From the NCBI GenBank assembly GCA_019634245.1, contig JAHQVR010000092.1:1-11608 (forward strand): DNA of 11,608 bases, read 5' to 3'. The notes beneath the pieces were generated by a model that saw only the letters and a list, made by a program, of their open reading frames with translations, was not told where the DNA came from and searched no databases. The stretch comes from Gammaproteobacteria bacterium (GTDB lineage Bacteria > Pseudomonadota > Gammaproteobacteria > Granulosicoccales > Granulosicoccaceae). Positions within the stretch are counted from its first letter, which is position 1. Each line of letters starts with the position of its first letter. Below are positions 1 through 7,997 of the stretch, piece after piece. The position numbers and the translations under genes are program-made.

Positions 1-97
1 ACCATCTAACAGCGCAAATGGATGAAAGCCCGCTTTCCGACAGAATTGCATAGAGGCGAGCTAATTGATTTTGCCTGGTTACAAATAGAGCTGTTCT

Positions 98-1291
98 TCA
101 TGAGCTTAGCGTGACACGAACTGGCACTTGGGCATAAGAATGGATCGTACTATTGACACCCGATACGACAGGGCCGAAAATTTCAAATTTCTTAACTCTA
201 TCTGCAAGCGCATCAAACAAACACGTCATTTCCAGGCGAGCCAGGTTCATGCCCAAGCACGCATGCACGCCCTGCCCGAACCCGACATGCCCAACTGTTT
301 TACGTTCGATATTGAATTGATCGGGATTCTCAAATTTTGATGAGTCACGATTGGCGGATCCGTATACGACCAGAACCCGAGCGTCTTTTTTTAATTTGAT
401 ATTTTCAACTACCGTGTCGTTTAATATCAACCGAGTAAATGCTCGGATAGGTGTATTAAGCCTTACGATTTCCTCCAAGGCATTTCTCATCAACGACCGA
501 TCCTCTCGTAGTTTGCTCCACTGATCTGGGTTTTCGGCAAATAGCTTGATACCGTAGCCGATTGCCGAAATGGTGGTATCCAGGCTGGGTGCAATGTAAT
601 CGCGCATTAATTCCGCTGCCTTCGCGGATTCCATACCATTCTCGATGCCAATTTTGATGGCACGCATTGCCCACCCCGTTTCACTCAAATTGTTTAGAGT
701 ATCGCTATCTTCTAAAAATGTTCGCATTGCTTTTAAATTACTGATAGCGGTATCGCGCCGCTCTTTAGGATCGCCCATAAGTTCGAATGTTGAGGCTCCC
801 CAATGGAGCATATGTTCCTTTCCGTAATCACCCAAACCGACCAAGTCTCTTACTATTGATAGAGGCACATGCGGAGCAAGTTCGCTAGCGGCATCGAAAC
901 TCTGTTTTGCCAACAATTCACTTAACACCACATCCACTTCATTCTCAATACGATCACGGATATGCCTGATGCTTTTGGGCGAGACGGGTTCAAAGGTGAT
1001 TTTTCGCGTATTGTCGTGTTGCGGCGGGTCTGAATTTAATGTATTGCCAACCAGCATTTTATTAACACTGTCATTTATCGATACACCGCTACCACTGCTA
1101 AAGGTTTCATGATCCCGCAGCACTTTGGTCACAGCAGCATGGCCACAAATGGCCGTTATTTGATTTTTCTCCAACCAGACAACCGGCCCAATCGCCAACA
1201 TTCTTTTGTAGGCTGCAGCAGGATCAATGATTGTATCCGCCGCGTAAAAATCAATATCACACGAAGGGGCGTTATTAGTGGAGTTTGACAT
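98..1291 (-). CDS. Cytochrome P450, CYP199-like
   Basis: Soluble bacterial P450 of 397 aa, a usual class I length, with no signal or membrane anchor. The haem-binding loop FGQGVHACLG is at residues 338-347, with the thiolate ligand at Cys345. The K-helix ExxR is Glu274-Arg277. The I-helix reads APSLDTT (234-240): the acid/alcohol pair Asp238-Thr239 is present, but the usual glycine two residues before the acid is Ser236, preceded by Pro235. The N-terminal GPVVWLEK and the segment GSANRD...RKT.GHVGFG resemble, from memory, the CYP199 group, whose studied members oxidise para-substituted benzoates, including O-demethylation. No ferredoxin or ferredoxin reductase is in the window, so redox partners must lie elsewhere. 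It is the last gene of the leftward run, 105 bp after the dioxygenase stop. The ATG has no strong ribosome binding site. Family is certain; subfamily and substrate are inferred. Confidence 0.93.
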   Translation of the reverse strand: MSNSTNNAPSCDIDFYAADTIIDPAAAYKRMLAIGPVVWLEKNQITAICGHAAVTKVLRDHETFSSGSGVSINDSVNKMLVGNTLNSDPPQHDNTRKITFEPVSPKSIRHIRDRIENEVDVVLSELLAKQSFDAASELAPHVPLSIVRDLVGLGDYGKEHMLHWGASTFELMGDPKERRDTAISNLKAMRTFLEDSDTLNNLSETGWAMRAIKIGIENGMESAKAAELMRDYIAPSLDTTISAIGYGIKLFAENPDQWSKLREDRSLMRNALEEIVRLNTPIRAFTRLILNDTVVENIKLKKDARVLVVYGSANRDSSKFENPDQFNIERKTVGHVGFGQGVHACLGMNLARLEMTCLFDALADRVKKFEIFGPVVSGVNSTIHSYAQVPVRVTLSS

Positions 1292-1396
1292 TGACTTTAC
1301 ATTACTCTTCGAAGATCATTATTTGTTAACGTGTGCATTTCAATTTATAAGCAAATACGCTTGTTTTACAGTAACTCGATCCTTGATCCAAATTAC

Positions 1397-2425
1397 TCAT
1401 AATCGAATTTGATTTTTAGAATTTCGTAATTGCACACCGTTCTGGAAATTCTTCGTATAGGCTGTTCTTGGGCGTAAATCAGAATTCATAAGCCACAACC
1501 GCCATAAAAGACGTTTTTTCCCTATTTCCTCATGATCAACATAGGCTGATCGCGTATGCAATGTAACGTAGTTGTTTAACAACTGTATATCACCCGGTAT
1601 TAATTCCATATCAAAACGCTGTTCACTGGCGATTTGTTCTGCCTTGCGAATGGCTGCGCGTTGCTGCTCTGTTAATGCGGGGGCATCCGGTAATGCATGC
1701 CCTTTTTCGATATGCGTTGGCCCAAACGAAACGCAGAGCTTATTATCCATATGATTAAATACAGGGCTTTGATAGTACGGTTTATCACCCCTCGCGTACT
1801 CGCCTAGTTTCGACCAATAAAATGGCTCACTTAACTGATCAATGTGCTGTGGGTATTTTTTTAAGAGCGTATTGTACATAGCAATAGAGCTAGCTACTTT
1901 TGATATACCACCAGATTTAGCCGCCCGAATACACATCAAACCAACGATATCTGATTGATCGCAATGATAGTCCATCGCTTCACTAGTTTGGTAACCCCGA
2001 CTGTTTGGGTCTTTTTGTGTTTTACCTAAATCTGTAATATGACCAAACATATCACCATCAGGATTATTGGGCGTTGCCTGCCCGAGTTGTAGCCCTATTG
2101 CCCAGTAAATTATGGCAACTTCTATGGGCTCTAACTCTTTGATCGGCAACCCTCTTATTAGAGCGATACCAAGCCCGTCTTTTAAGTTTGTGTAAATTGT
2201 GTCGAGCGTCTCCGCGAAACAACCAACGTTAAATTGGTCTTTTTGCAACGTCATCAACTGATTGGGATCCCCTCGAAGTGAAGGACGTATACTTTCAGCC
2301 ATCCTCGTTAGATCATTAATTTCCTCTGTGCTGAGAACGTAGCGCCACCCTTCGCCGGACGAAAGTTCAGATCCAATCCAGTTGGCATTGTCAGACACAA
2401 ACGTTTGGTTTTTGGATTTTGCCAC
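1397..2425 (-). CDS. TauD/TfdA-family Fe(II)/2-oxoglutarate dioxygenase (342 aa)
   Basis: Non-haem iron oxygenase of the TauD/TfdA superfamily, coupling decarboxylation of 2-oxoglutarate to oxidation of an unknown substrate. The facial triad is visible as His154-Cys-Asp156 (YHCDQSD) and distal His290 (TLHTRSAY). Arg305, 15 residues after the distal His, or Arg309 would bind the 2-oxoglutarate carboxylate. The protein is longer than TauD (about 280 aa), and its closing block GKKRLLWRLWL is typical of a large uncharacterised clavaminate-synthase-like branch. The start is GTG; the first in-frame ATG is at codon 42 and would cut the N-terminal region, so GTG is preferred although no strong Shine-Dalgarno is seen. 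It lies 55 bp after the other dioxygenase gene. The two differ in length and motif surroundings, so this is not a recent tandem duplication. Substrate unknown. Confidence 0.9.
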   Translation of the reverse strand: MAKSKNQTFVSDNANWIGSELSSGEGWRYVLSTEEINDLTRMAESIRPSLRGDPNQLMTLQKDQFNVGCFAETLDTIYTNLKDGLGIALIRGLPIKELEPIEVAIIYWAIGLQLGQATPNNPDGDMFGHITDLGKTQKDPNSRGYQTSEAMDYHCDQSDIVGLMCIRAAKSGGISKVASSIAMYNTLLKKYPQHIDQLSEPFYWSKLGEYARGDKPYYQSPVFNHMDNKLCVSFGPTHIEKGHALPDAPALTEQQRAAIRKAEQIASEQRFDMELIPGDIQLLNNYVTLHTRSAYVDHEEIGKKRLLWRLWLMNSDLRPRTAYTKNFQNGVQLRNSKNQIRL

Positions 2426-2480
2426 TTTTAGCTGACGTCTCTGTGCGCAGATTAACTGTACAACTTATCTTTAAGTGTAT

Positions 2481-3353
2481 CTAGCGGTACGCCACTGTAG
2501 GCCCACCTTCAACAGTTGTGCGATGTAAATCTCTAGCTTGCGTATAGTCATAACGCCTGGCTCGGTGCATTGTCGCCCGGTTATCCCATATGACCAAATC
2601 CCATTGCGTCCATTGGTGCGCGAATACAAATTGTGGCTGGGTGGCGAACTCAGTTAGATCACGTATAAACAAGCGCGCCTCCGGCATTGGCCAGCCCGCT
2701 ATATCGCCAATATGTGAGGAAAGAAACAATGAAGGCACTTGGGTATCGGGATGCAATCTAACCAAAGGGTGCTCCACAGGTGCCCATTTCGCTCTTTCTT
2801 CATCTGTGAAGTCGTCAAAACCTAACTGGCCACGAGAGTAAATTTGACTGTGCATACAGGTTAAATTCAAACACTCTTGCTGAGTTTTATCATCAAGCAG
2901 GGACCATGCAGATCGCATGTCAGCAAATTCTGTGTTGCCGCCTGAATCGGGTACTACGCGTGCCGATAAGAGTGATAGTTGTGCGGCATGAGTTTTAAAA
3001 GAACTATCCGAATGCCAAAGCATATTTCCAAGACCAAATAGCCTCGCTCGATCGTCTCTTGTTCTAACTTGCCCGCTACGATCCAAATTAGATATATCGT
3101 TGACCTCCATAGGCAGGCGACGATCGCTGTGTTGGTTTATATCCCCTGTCGCTCTTTCAGTTGGGCCAAATTTTTCTGAAAACGCAAACTGCTGCTTATC
3201 ATCAATCACCTGCCCAGGAACTACCAAAACAGCATATCGATTGATTGCCTGGGTCAGTTGTTCAATATCATCGCCTGAGGCATCTGTGATTTTAAAATCA
3301 GTAACCAACGCGCCAAAGTCTTTTGGCGCGTTATCTATTGGGTTGATGTTCAT
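2481..3353 (-). CDS. TfdA-like Fe(II)/2-oxoglutarate dioxygenase (290 aa)
   Basis: Second 2-oxoglutarate-dependent dioxygenase, of the length of TfdA (2,4-dichlorophenoxyacetate dioxygenase). Iron ligands are His114 and Asp116 (LWHSDSSFK) and His263 (MHRARRYD). Arg278 (LHRTT), 15 residues after His263, is placed to bind 2-oxoglutarate. The stretch SHIGDIAGWP, RDLTEFATQPQFVFAHQW and VIWDNRATMHR closely follows the TfdA pattern, from memory. TfdA itself hydroxylates an aryloxyacetate so that the ether collapses to a phenol and glyoxylate. Relatives act on other carboxylated ethers, sulfonates or sulfate esters, so the substrate here is open. The gene starts with ATG behind a GGGGAT-like sequence some 14 nt upstream, 67 bp after the dehydratase stop, and is probably co-transcribed with it. 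A perfect 11-bp inverted repeat covers its first codons (see the separate entry). Confidence 0.91.
   Translation of the reverse strand: MNINPIDNAPKDFGALVTDFKITDASGDDIEQLTQAINRYAVLVVPGQVIDDKQQFAFSEKFGPTERATGDINQHSDRRLPMEVNDISNLDRSGQVRTRDDRARLFGLGNMLWHSDSSFKTHAAQLSLLSARVVPDSGGNTEFADMRSAWSLLDDKTQQECLNLTCMHSQIYSRGQLGFDDFTDEERAKWAPVEHPLVRLHPDTQVPSLFLSSHIGDIAGWPMPEARLFIRDLTEFATQPQFVFAHQWTQWDLVIWDNRATMHRARRYDYTQARDLHRTTVEGGPTVAYR
3307..3332 (-). repeat. Perfect 11-bp inverted repeat in the 5' coding end of the TfdA-like gene
   Basis: The arms AACGCGCCAAA (3307-3317) and TTTGGCGCGTT (3322-3332) are perfectly complementary around a 4-nt spacer. They cover about codons 8-16 of the dioxygenase. In the mRNA this would be a stable GC-rich hairpin about 20 nt after the start codon. 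No T-run follows on the coding strand, so it is not an intrinsic terminator. It could affect translation or mRNA processing inside the operon, or be a protein-binding palindrome. Its presence is certain; a function is only inferred. Confidence 0.6.
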
Positions 3354-3420
3354 GGCTTTTAATCATCCCCAAGCTTAAATTGAATAAACTTAAACGTAGC
3401 TAAAACGGCATGACAAGTGG

Positions 3421-5292
3421 CTAAAACGCTTTTTGCGATCCCGCTCTGAATTTATTTTGCGGAACAAACCCACTCTTTTTATCATTGCGTGGTTCTGGCA
3501 CCCACAATGACCGATCCGGGTGCATGCCAGCACCGTAAACAGCCGATACAGCTGATCGTCGCATGCGGTTGAGCAAACGCGTATCCACCTCGCCACACAG
3601 TGGATGAATACCGCCATTGTCAGCGACTTCTTTTTCCCAAACAGATTTGCGTTTTTCCAGCGTGGCCGAATCTTTCAACTCAGTACAATTAAGCTCGTTG
3701 GAATCCAGGTCGGCAACGATCTCATCACCGTCTTGCAGAAAAGCAATAGGACCACCTAACGCAGCTTCAGGACCTACATGCCCGATAACAAGCCCAACCG
3801 AACCACCAGAGAAACGCGCGTCAGTCATTAAGCCCACTACAATGTCTCGCTCTCGGCAAAGCGTTGTTATACGTGATGTTGAATCCAGCATCTCCGGCAT
3901 TCCCGGTGCACCGCTTGGGCCTTCGTAGCGCACAATAACCATATCGTGGTTCTCAAAACTATCAGGTGCAGATTCGAGTGCATCAAGTAGTGCCTGCTCA
4001 CCATTGAATATGCGCGCTTTACCAACAAATCGATTATTTTCAAGACCGCCTTCTACACCAGCCAGTTTTAAAACAGCACTGTATTCAGGCGACAGATTGC
4101 CACCCAATACACGCAAGCCGCCTGTGGGTTTATAGGGGTGCTCGACCGGGTAAATTACCGTACCGTCTACATCAGCGGTATTAAGACGGGCAACCTGCTC
4201 TGCCAAGGTTTCGCCCGTGCATGTCAGGGTATCGCCATTAAGCAAACCGGCATCCATAAGCTCTTTAACAATTACCTGCACACCACCCTTTTCATCTATA
4301 TCTACCATCGAGTATGTGCCGTAAGGGCGAGCATCGGTCAGCACCGGCACAACATTTTGCGATAGGTGATTAAACTCCTCTGGCGACATAACATCATCAG
4401 AAAAGCTGCGAAATCCTGCGGCACGCGCGATTTCGGGTGCGTGTAGTAACACATTAGTAGACCCACCCACAGCCATGGAAACTATCACCGCATTGCGTAT
4501 CGCATCGCGGTTAACAATATCGCGTGGCGTCTGACCACGTTCTATCATGCCCTTAAGATACTCCACCAGTAATTCGGGGAATTCTTTTAAACGACGTGGG
4601 TCATCTGAAGGTGGTGCGACCATTTGCAAAGGCTGCATTCCAACAACAGCTATAAAGGTTTGCATGGTGTTATAGGTAAACATGCCGCCGCAACTACCGT
4701 AGCCCGGGCAAGCCTCTTTTGCGATGCGTTTTTTAAAATCAGCATCCGGGTTGCCGGCCGCCTGAAATACGGTAACGATATCGATAGCTTCGTTGGTAAC
4801 GGAATCACGACCAGGGTGTATTGGCCCGTCAGACATAATTATGGCCGGGCGATTGTGCTCCAGCAAAGCGGCCAATGTTCCCACTGGTGGCTTGTCGCAA
4901 GCTACGACAGCAATCGTACCTTCTAAACCGCTGGCGCTTAGATGCTCACAGACAGTGTCGTGGGTTACTTCACGCCCAATCAGTGAATAACGCATCTCTC
5001 GTGTACCGTTGCGCATACCATCTGAGGTTGCGACTGTGTACTCTGGTTGTACGAGGCGCATAGCCATTTGCCCGTCACCTCGCCCAAGACAACTACGTAG
5101 ATGTTCGTGGATGGCTTCGACTTTGCGCTGCACTCCCATATAACACTGGCTGTCGCCCTTTGTGCCAATAACCCCAACCGACGGTTCGTGGATTAGATCG
5201 ACGTCAGTATTGAGCTCGCGTGCTATGCCATAAGTTTGAGCGTTACGGCCCGGATTGGTGTCAAAAATTACGGTTTTCGACTTTTTCGCCAT
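3421..5292 (-). CDS. IlvD/Edd-family dehydratase (Fe-S dihydroxy-acid or sugar-acid dehydratase)
   Basis: Cytoplasmic iron-sulfur dehydratase, 623 aa (E. coli IlvD is 616), which would remove water from a 2,3-dihydroxy acid to give a 2-oxo acid. The three expected cluster cysteines are visible: Cys50 (GDSQCYMG), Cys132 (ACDK) and Cys201 (GSCGGMF). Candidate Mg2+ ligands are Asp91 (TSDG) and Asp133, followed by Lys134, the position carbamylated in characterised members. The substrate-loop region YEGPSGAPGMPEM is near residues 454-470 and DARFSGGSVGLVIGHVGPEAALGGP is near 490-514 (quoted in part as key residues). Several blocks depart from housekeeping IlvD, for example GGMFTYNTMQTF instead of the usual AGMFTANSM pattern, so this is a divergent paralogue. 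The start is ATG with AGGA seven bases upstream. It leads the four-gene run. Next to the SDR/FAH pair, a sugar-acid dehydratase role is attractive; branched-chain amino acid synthesis is the alternative. Confidence 0.88.
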   Translation of the reverse strand: MAKKSKTVIFDTNPGRNAQTYGIARELNTDVDLIHEPSVGVIGTKGDSQCYMGVQRKVEAIHEHLRSCLGRGDGQMAMRLVQPEYTVATSDGMRNGTREMRYSLIGREVTHDTVCEHLSASGLEGTIAVVACDKPPVGTLAALLEHNRPAIIMSDGPIHPGRDSVTNEAIDIVTVFQAAGNPDADFKKRIAKEACPGYGSCGGMFTYNTMQTFIAVVGMQPLQMVAPPSDDPRRLKEFPELLVEYLKGMIERGQTPRDIVNRDAIRNAVIVSMAVGGSTNVLLHAPEIARAAGFRSFSDDVMSPEEFNHLSQNVVPVLTDARPYGTYSMVDIDEKGGVQVIVKELMDAGLLNGDTLTCTGETLAEQVARLNTADVDGTVIYPVEHPYKPTGGLRVLGGNLSPEYSAVLKLAGVEGGLENNRFVGKARIFNGEQALLDALESAPDSFENHDMVIVRYEGPSGAPGMPEMLDSTSRITTLCRERDIVVGLMTDARFSGGSVGLVIGHVGPEAALGGPIAFLQDGDEIVADLDSNELNCTELKDSATLEKRKSVWEKEVADNGGIHPLCGEVDTRLLNRMRRSAVSAVYGAGMHPDRSLWVPEPRNDKKSGFVPQNKFRAGSQKAF

Positions 5293-5744
5293 CGTTGTGT
5301 CCTGAAAATCGGTTATGAATAATCGGCCGCCCTCGGCTAAGGAAGCAAGCCTGACCCTATTGTACCGCGAGTCGCTGTGCGCGACCTGAGTACTACGCCA
5401 GTTAAAGGCGTGTTTTCAACGCCTTTATTACTTTTCGCGCATGACACAGCCCATCAATAATCAAAGCCATGCTCGACCGCGCCAATCCAACAGCCACCCA
5501 CACGACTATTGACATTAACGATGGAGTCTTGGATTACACAACGCGAGATACCCAGATAGGCCGTGCGATCTATCAATAAATAACGGATCACAACGAAATG
5601 AGCGAAGAGAATTGCTACCCAAGCAGCAGGCCCAAAGTAATTAAGTGTGTCTACAGAGGCTTTCTAGGCTCCGCCGACACTACACACTCGTTTGATGTTA
5701 ACTATCTGGGTATTGGTAAGAAAGCCGGAGCTGCTATCGGGCTA
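5293..5744. other. 452-bp spacer with a hairpin and a weak promoter candidate
   Basis: This separates two leftward genes and is too long for simple operon spacing. A 9-bp hairpin (5403-5411 with 5419-5427, core AAAGGCGT/ACGCCTTT) lies about 320 bp downstream of the synthase gene. No clean U-run follows it on the minus strand, so it is a poor terminator for that gene. A TACAAT -10-like hexamer on the minus strand (5359-5364), about 67 nt before the dehydratase start, has no convincing -35. The spacer also carries the plus-strand ORF pair listed separately. The codon-aligned antisense frame is open as well (5663-5454, 69 codons, with a possible GTG at 5591 and a hydrophobic stretch), probably a mirror effect. 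The dehydratase operon probably has its own promoter here. Confidence 0.5.
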
Positions 5745-5771
5745 TCAGGCCGCGGCGTCCCTAACTTCTGA
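5445..5771 (+). other. Possible decayed gene or two small ORFs on the plus strand
   Basis: One plus-strand frame runs from after a TGA at 5442-5444 to a TGA at 5769-5771 with a single TAA (5577-5579). It gives a 36-codon ORF from ATG 5469 (ending DTQIGRAIYQ) and, in the same frame, a 57-codon ORF from ATG 5598 (MSEENCYPSS... ending SGRGVPNF). The second overlaps the 3' end of the synthase gene on the other strand by 27 bp. The amino-acid make-up looks protein-like, which suggests either one gene broken by a nonsense codon or two small proteins. Neither ATG has a good Shine-Dalgarno, no family is recognised, and the complementary frame is partly open too, so chance is a real possibility. Confidence 0.22.
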
Positions 5772-6962
5772 CACAATAGCCTTGAACTCATCATCGCTGA
5801 GGATATCTTTTTTGGCGATCCCGGCCTGCTTTACTCTAGAGAGCATTTCAGTGACCTGCTCGTCGTCTGCTTCGCCCAAGCCCAGTTCACCAAGCTTATA
5901 GACAATTGAAGCCTTGCCACTTTTCTTGCCCAATACGACTTCACCAGCACGGCCAGTGAGATGAGGATGTGTGCCGAACATGACGAGGGGATCTTCCATA
6001 ACATACTGAATACCGATGCCCGACTCGCGTATGAAATTCCCCGAGCCCAGGACCGGTTTGTTGCGAGCGATGTCGATATTGGAGATTCTCGACAGCATGT
6101 CGCCCAGTTCTGGCAATTTATCCAATTTATAGCCAGTTTCGTAACCGTAGAGCAGCTCCAAGCCGAGCATTAATTCTTCCAGGGCCGCGTTGCCTGTGCG
6201 CTCGCCCAGACCGTTGCCACAGCTATGAACCACTTCCGCCCCGGCTGTTACTGCTGCCAGTTCAGTGGCGACACCCATTCCAAAGTCATTGTGGGTATGA
6301 ATTTCGATGGGTAAACCAGTCATGTCTTTTACCCAACGAACCATATATTTAATGGCTTCGGGTGTTGCGCAGCCCATGGTATCGACAATACCAATGGAAT
6401 CCGGCATAGATTCTTGAGAGATCGCTCTACATAAATTAGTCAGATCTTCTTCGCGGGCACGGGTTGTATCGTAGGGAAAATACACAGCATATAAACCTTG
6501 ATCTTTCGCATAGTTAATGACATCACGGCTTTTTTTGAAAACATCTTCCCAAGTCCAGCCGAATTGGCCAACTAATTTTGGATAACCGATAGGTACTTCG
6601 ATGATGACACCATGAGCACCGCATTCTAATGCCATGTCGATATCTTGCTTCATTGCTCGCGCAAAGGTAAAGATACGAGATTTCAAACCCAGCTTAGAGA
6701 TTTCCTTAATAGCCTGCGCATCTTGTGGAGACACGGCTGGCATACCCGCTTCAATGCGCTCCACGCCGACCTCATCGAGTTTGGTCGCGATCTCGATTTT
6801 GTCGTCGATTGAAAAAACCACACCGGGTGTTTGCTCACCATCACGCAGTGTCGCATCGTGAATCTCGACTCGCTCTGGTAGCGCTAAGCCAGTACGCACA
6901 TCAGGTACAAAGTTGTACGGACTTACCCACCATTTATCGTCCACAGAGTGCGTTTCGCGCAT
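5745..6962 (-). CDS. 2-isopropylmalate/homocitrate synthase-like DRE-TIM enzyme
   Basis: 405-aa acyl-CoA-dependent condensing enzyme of the LeuA/NifV/homocitrate synthase family. It would join acetyl-CoA (or another acyl-CoA) to a 2-oxo acid in the cytoplasm. Both family signatures are intact: LRDGEQ followed ten residues later by Lys (39-55), with Arg40, Asp41 and Gln44, and IEIHTHNDFGMGVA (219-232) with metal ligands His222 and His224. A second conserved block, GNGLGERTGNAALEEL, lies at 249-264. It lacks the long C-terminal regulatory domain of canonical LeuA (500+ aa) and matches the short homocitrate/citramalate type in size. The N-terminal WWVSPYNF is distinctive. No leuB, leuC or leuD-like gene follows, so a housekeeping leucine role is unlikely. 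A lyase acting in the reverse sense cannot be excluded. It starts at ATG 6962, facing the SDR gene across a shared promoter region. Confidence 0.88.
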   Translation of the reverse strand: MRETHSVDDKWWVSPYNFVPDVRTGLALPERVEIHDATLRDGEQTPGVVFSIDDKIEIATKLDEVGVERIEAGMPAVSPQDAQAIKEISKLGLKSRIFTFARAMKQDIDMALECGAHGVIIEVPIGYPKLVGQFGWTWEDVFKKSRDVINYAKDQGLYAVYFPYDTTRAREEDLTNLCRAISQESMPDSIGIVDTMGCATPEAIKYMVRWVKDMTGLPIEIHTHNDFGMGVATELAAVTAGAEVVHSCGNGLGERTGNAALEELMLGLELLYGYETGYKLDKLPELGDMLSRISNIDIARNKPVLGSGNFIRESGIGIQYVMEDPLVMFGTHPHLTGRAGEVVLGKKSGKASIVYKLGELGLGEADDEQVTEMLSRVKQAGIAKKDILSDDEFKAIVSEVRDAAA

Positions 6963-7962
<1,000 letters not shown>

Positions 7963-7997
7963 ACGTAAGCAGATCATAAAATAGAGATTTACAACTT

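Noticed and set aside
1397..3353. The two dioxygenase genes as a recent tandem duplication.
   Set aside because: They differ in length (342 versus 290 aa) and in the sequence around the metal ligands. They share only the superfamily motifs.
5403..5427. Hairpin considered as the intrinsic terminator of the synthase gene.
   Set aside because: It is about 320 bp downstream and lacks a U-run on the minus strand. The plus-strand side has only a broken T stretch.
3421..6962. IlvD plus LeuA-like pair read as a leucine/valine biosynthesis operon.
   Set aside because: There is no ilvC, leuB, leuC or leuD. The LeuA-like protein lacks the regulatory domain, and a 452-bp spacer and oxygenase genes break the pattern.
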